Both the position numbers and the translations under genes were made by a program. Under the pieces are notes generated by a model. The model was given only the letters and a program-made list of their open reading frames with translations, was not told the DNA's origin and searched no databases. Below are positions 62,326-64,000 of a DNA stretch of 64,000 nucleotides, in pieces. Origin of the DNA: Allodiplogaster sudhausi (lineage: Eukaryota > Nematoda > Chromadorea > Rhabditida > Diplogasteridae); NCBI GenBank assembly GCA_945643635.1, contig CALZFC010000043.1, positions 64,501 through 128,500 of the forward strand, given 5' to 3'. Numbering within the stretch: the first letter of the stretch is position 1; each line of letters starts with the position of its first letter.

Positions 62326-63273
62326 ATGGCGGAAGCGGGGATTCGGGGGTGGCGGATGCTAAATGAAGAGATCCTTCAAGTGGATGCTCGTCTCCGTCAT
62401 CTCCTCCAGGAGATCCCGTCCGTTCCTTTCTCTGAATCTCTCCTACCAATTCTTGTATTAAGATGCATGTGTGTGGATGAGTCCACTCTTCTGAGGGAGA
62501 CCAGGCTGGCCAAGCAGTTCCTTCAATCCTTGACATCCAAAATCGACGACTTGTCTGCAGTCGCTGAACGTGTGAGATCTGTCTTTTCCTCTATTTATGT
62601 TTGCTTATGTTATGTAAAAGGACTTCTGTTTCTCACGTTTATTTTGTTGTAAAAAGAAGCGGAGAGATGTTAAAGGCACGTCTACTCGGTCGGAAGAATG
62701 ATGCGGAGTGCATTGAAGCAGCCGTCGTTGCTCATCGCAAGGAGTTGGATGCCAGCCGCCGCGCCCTCTTTTCCGCCACTCGACAGGTTCATTCGCACCA
62801 AGCCTATTCTCCATGTCATTCTTCTTTGTCAGACAAGGGCTGCAATGGTTGTCTCTGCCCGCTCTTCTCTTCTGGAAGGGGACAGTTCAGCTAGACGGCG
62901 AAGGGAAGTGGAGAGTGATGAGAAAAGAAAGATGGAGAGTGGGGAGAGACTGTCTTCGCTTCTTCACTCCATGGCTGAACGAGTTGCCCACTCCGAGAAT
63001 GCTATGGAAACTCTCGTCAGGTAGGTTATGTTATAGAATCTAGGAATGTCGTTCGTAGCTTTAAATTGCAGATCATCGGAAAGCCTAGCCAAAACTCACG
63101 AAGAGTACGGTAGCCAAGCAGCTTTTATCCAGACGGGAAATAAACTTCTTTCCAAATGGGAGCGACGTGAGCTCACAGATAAGATTCTTGTGGTTTTTGC
63201 TCTCATGTTCTATTTTGCTGCTATTTATTATGTCGTCAACAAGCGGTTCCTCTCTAAAGTCATTTTCTGGTAA
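62326..63273 (+). CDS. BNIP1: BNIP1/Sec20, ER Qb-SNARE
   Basis: Four exons, about 62326-62569, 62665-62786, 62833-63020 and 63072-63273 (TAA). The N-terminal helices (ILQVDARLRHLLQEI, FLQSLTSKIDDLSAV) are followed by the Sec20 SNARE motif (RLSSLLHSMAERVAHSENAM). The next block (YGSQAAFIQTGNKLLSKWER RELTDK) and a C-terminal membrane anchor (ILVVFALMFYFAAIYYVV) complete the family pattern. Sec20 works with Use1, Sec22 and syntaxin 18 in Golgi-to-ER fusion. No ER retrieval signal is obvious at the C-terminus (FLSKVIFW). The donor of exon 1 was chosen by frame, and a GT two bases downstream is possible. Confidence 0.87.
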
Positions 63274-63438
63274 TCATGTTGTATATTTCAGGGTTATTCA
63301 TTGATAAAGTTTCTCTAATGATAATTTATTTGTCCCTGCATTCGTGTTTTTGTCGAATTTTACATTTGATAGAGTAAAGCTCGTGGTAAGAGATGGTGTC
63401 TCTATTTTTAATGTGTTGAGGAAGACAAACTGCTTGAG

Positions 63439-64000
63439 ATGGCTAGCGGCAAATTAGGGGAGCTTCACAGTCTGGTGAGGGAAGGAAGAATTGACGACGC
63501 GAAGAGACTGGTGAACAAGGAGCACGCCTTGCTGAGTGCAAGGGACGACTCTGGCCGCTCTCTCCTCCACACCGCAGCAGTGGCAGGGGCAATCCCTCTC
63601 ATGGAACTCGCAGTCCATCAAGAAGGACTGTCCCCTGAATCCGAAGACGACCTTGGCTGGACTCCTCTGATCTGTGCTTCATCTGCTGGTCAAGCAGAGG
63701 CAGTCCGCTTCCTTCTCTCCTCCCCTCTTGTCGATGTCAAACATCGGAACTCCAATGGCCAGACTGCCCTGCATTATGCTGCTTCCAAGGGATATTCCCA
63801 GGTCTTCTTCTCAACTGCCTTCTTTCTCTCTCTTCTCTCCTCCTCCTGAACGGTCTAGTCTTCTTTCTCTCTCTTCTCTCCTCCTCCTGAACGGTCTAGT
63901 CTTCTTTCTCTCTCTTTTCTCCTCCTCCTGAACGGTCTAGTCTTCTTTCTCTCTCTTCTCTCCTCCTCCTGAACGGTCTAGTCTTCTTTCTCTCTCTTCT
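63439..64000 (+). CDS. PSMD10: PSMD10 (gankyrin)-like ankyrin-repeat protein, partial
   Basis: The first exon, 63439-63801, encodes ankyrin repeats: LGELHSLVREGRIDDAKRLV, DDSGRSLLHTAAVAGAIPLM, DDLGWTPLICASSAGQAEAV and SNGQTALHYAASKGYSQ. The order and the LHYAASK block match gankyrin, an assembly chaperone for the proteasome ATPase RPT3 (PSMC4). The gene continues beyond the window. The following intron begins at 63802 and holds a 41-bp tandem repeat. Other short ankyrin proteins cannot be excluded from one exon. Confidence 0.75.
63815..64000 (+). repeat. 41-bp tandem repeat in the PSMD10-like intron, at window end
   Basis: TGAACGGTCTAGTCTTCTTT followed by CTCTCTCTTCTCTCCTCCTCC repeats at least four times and runs off the window. 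Confidence 0.85.

Noticed and set aside
60101..64000. UBE2K-COX17-BNIP1-PSMD10 as a trans-spliced operon
   Set aside because: Spacing is 166-221 bases, COX17 is followed by its own polyadenylation signal, and no spliced-leader or shared-transcript evidence can be read from the sequence.

Overview
The window is eukaryotic nuclear DNA. Nearly every gene is split by short GT-AG or GC-AG introns, most of them 40-100 bases with several longer. Exons could be joined in frame by hand into recognisable animal proteins: MondoA/ChREBP, TBK1/IKK-epsilon-like kinase, MEAK7, KANSL1-like, CA10-like and ARB2A. This points to a gene-dense, small-genome metazoan. AGPS ends in SKL (PTS1) and shows no visible PTS2, as in lineages that dropped PTS2 import such as nematodes and flies. 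I cannot fix the lineage further. TAG ends several complete genes, so the code is standard.

Layout. 1-3875: a LINE-type retrotransposon enclosed by 126-bp terminal inverted repeats. 4152-4425: a foldback MITE with a 9-bp target duplication. 4859-5256 (-): UBL3. 5506-9645 (-): a HAT1 acetyltransferase core running in frame into the AAA half of proteasome ATPase RPT6, with nested MITEs in an intron. 10061-14604 (+): KANSL1-like PEHE protein. 15186-18580 (+): YME1L i-AAA protease. 19170-20444 (+): RWDD2. 20602-22031 (+): CIAPIN1. 22570-27111 (+): Mondo. 28775-31039 (+): acatalytic carbonic anhydrase-related protein. 31254-32065 (-) and 32502-33175 (+): divergent COX6A and CISD3. 33491-35436 (-): ARB2A/FAM172A. 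About 35536-39685: a non-coding repeat element with the A1-B1-A2-B2 split direct repeat order known from tyrosine-recombinase retrotransposons. 40121-41705 (+): MEAK7. 42056-43365 (-): NAXD. 43672-46418 (-): TBK1-like kinase. 47516-50568 (-): AGPS. 50786-53876 (+): myotubularin with a FYVE-like finger. 53989-57770 (-): ZNF622/REI1, with a 36-bp minisatellite built on one of its splice acceptors. 57941-59614 (-): MAK16. 60101-61686 (+): UBE2K. 61908-62159 (+): COX17. 62326-63273 (+): BNIP1/Sec20. 63439 to the end (+): PSMD10-like, cut by the window edge.

The genes are housekeeping or signalling and do not form one pathway. Small themes recur: mitochondria (YME1L, COX6A, CISD3, COX17, cytosolic Fe-S factor CIAPIN1), proteasome/ubiquitin (RPT6 half, UBE2K, PSMD10, UBL3), ribosome biogenesis (ZNF622, MAK16) and chromatin acetylation (HAT1, KANSL1). 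Accessory DNA consists of MITEs of several TIR families, one of them with three copies here, and many CT/GA or TA microsatellites inside introns, often against the 3' splice site.
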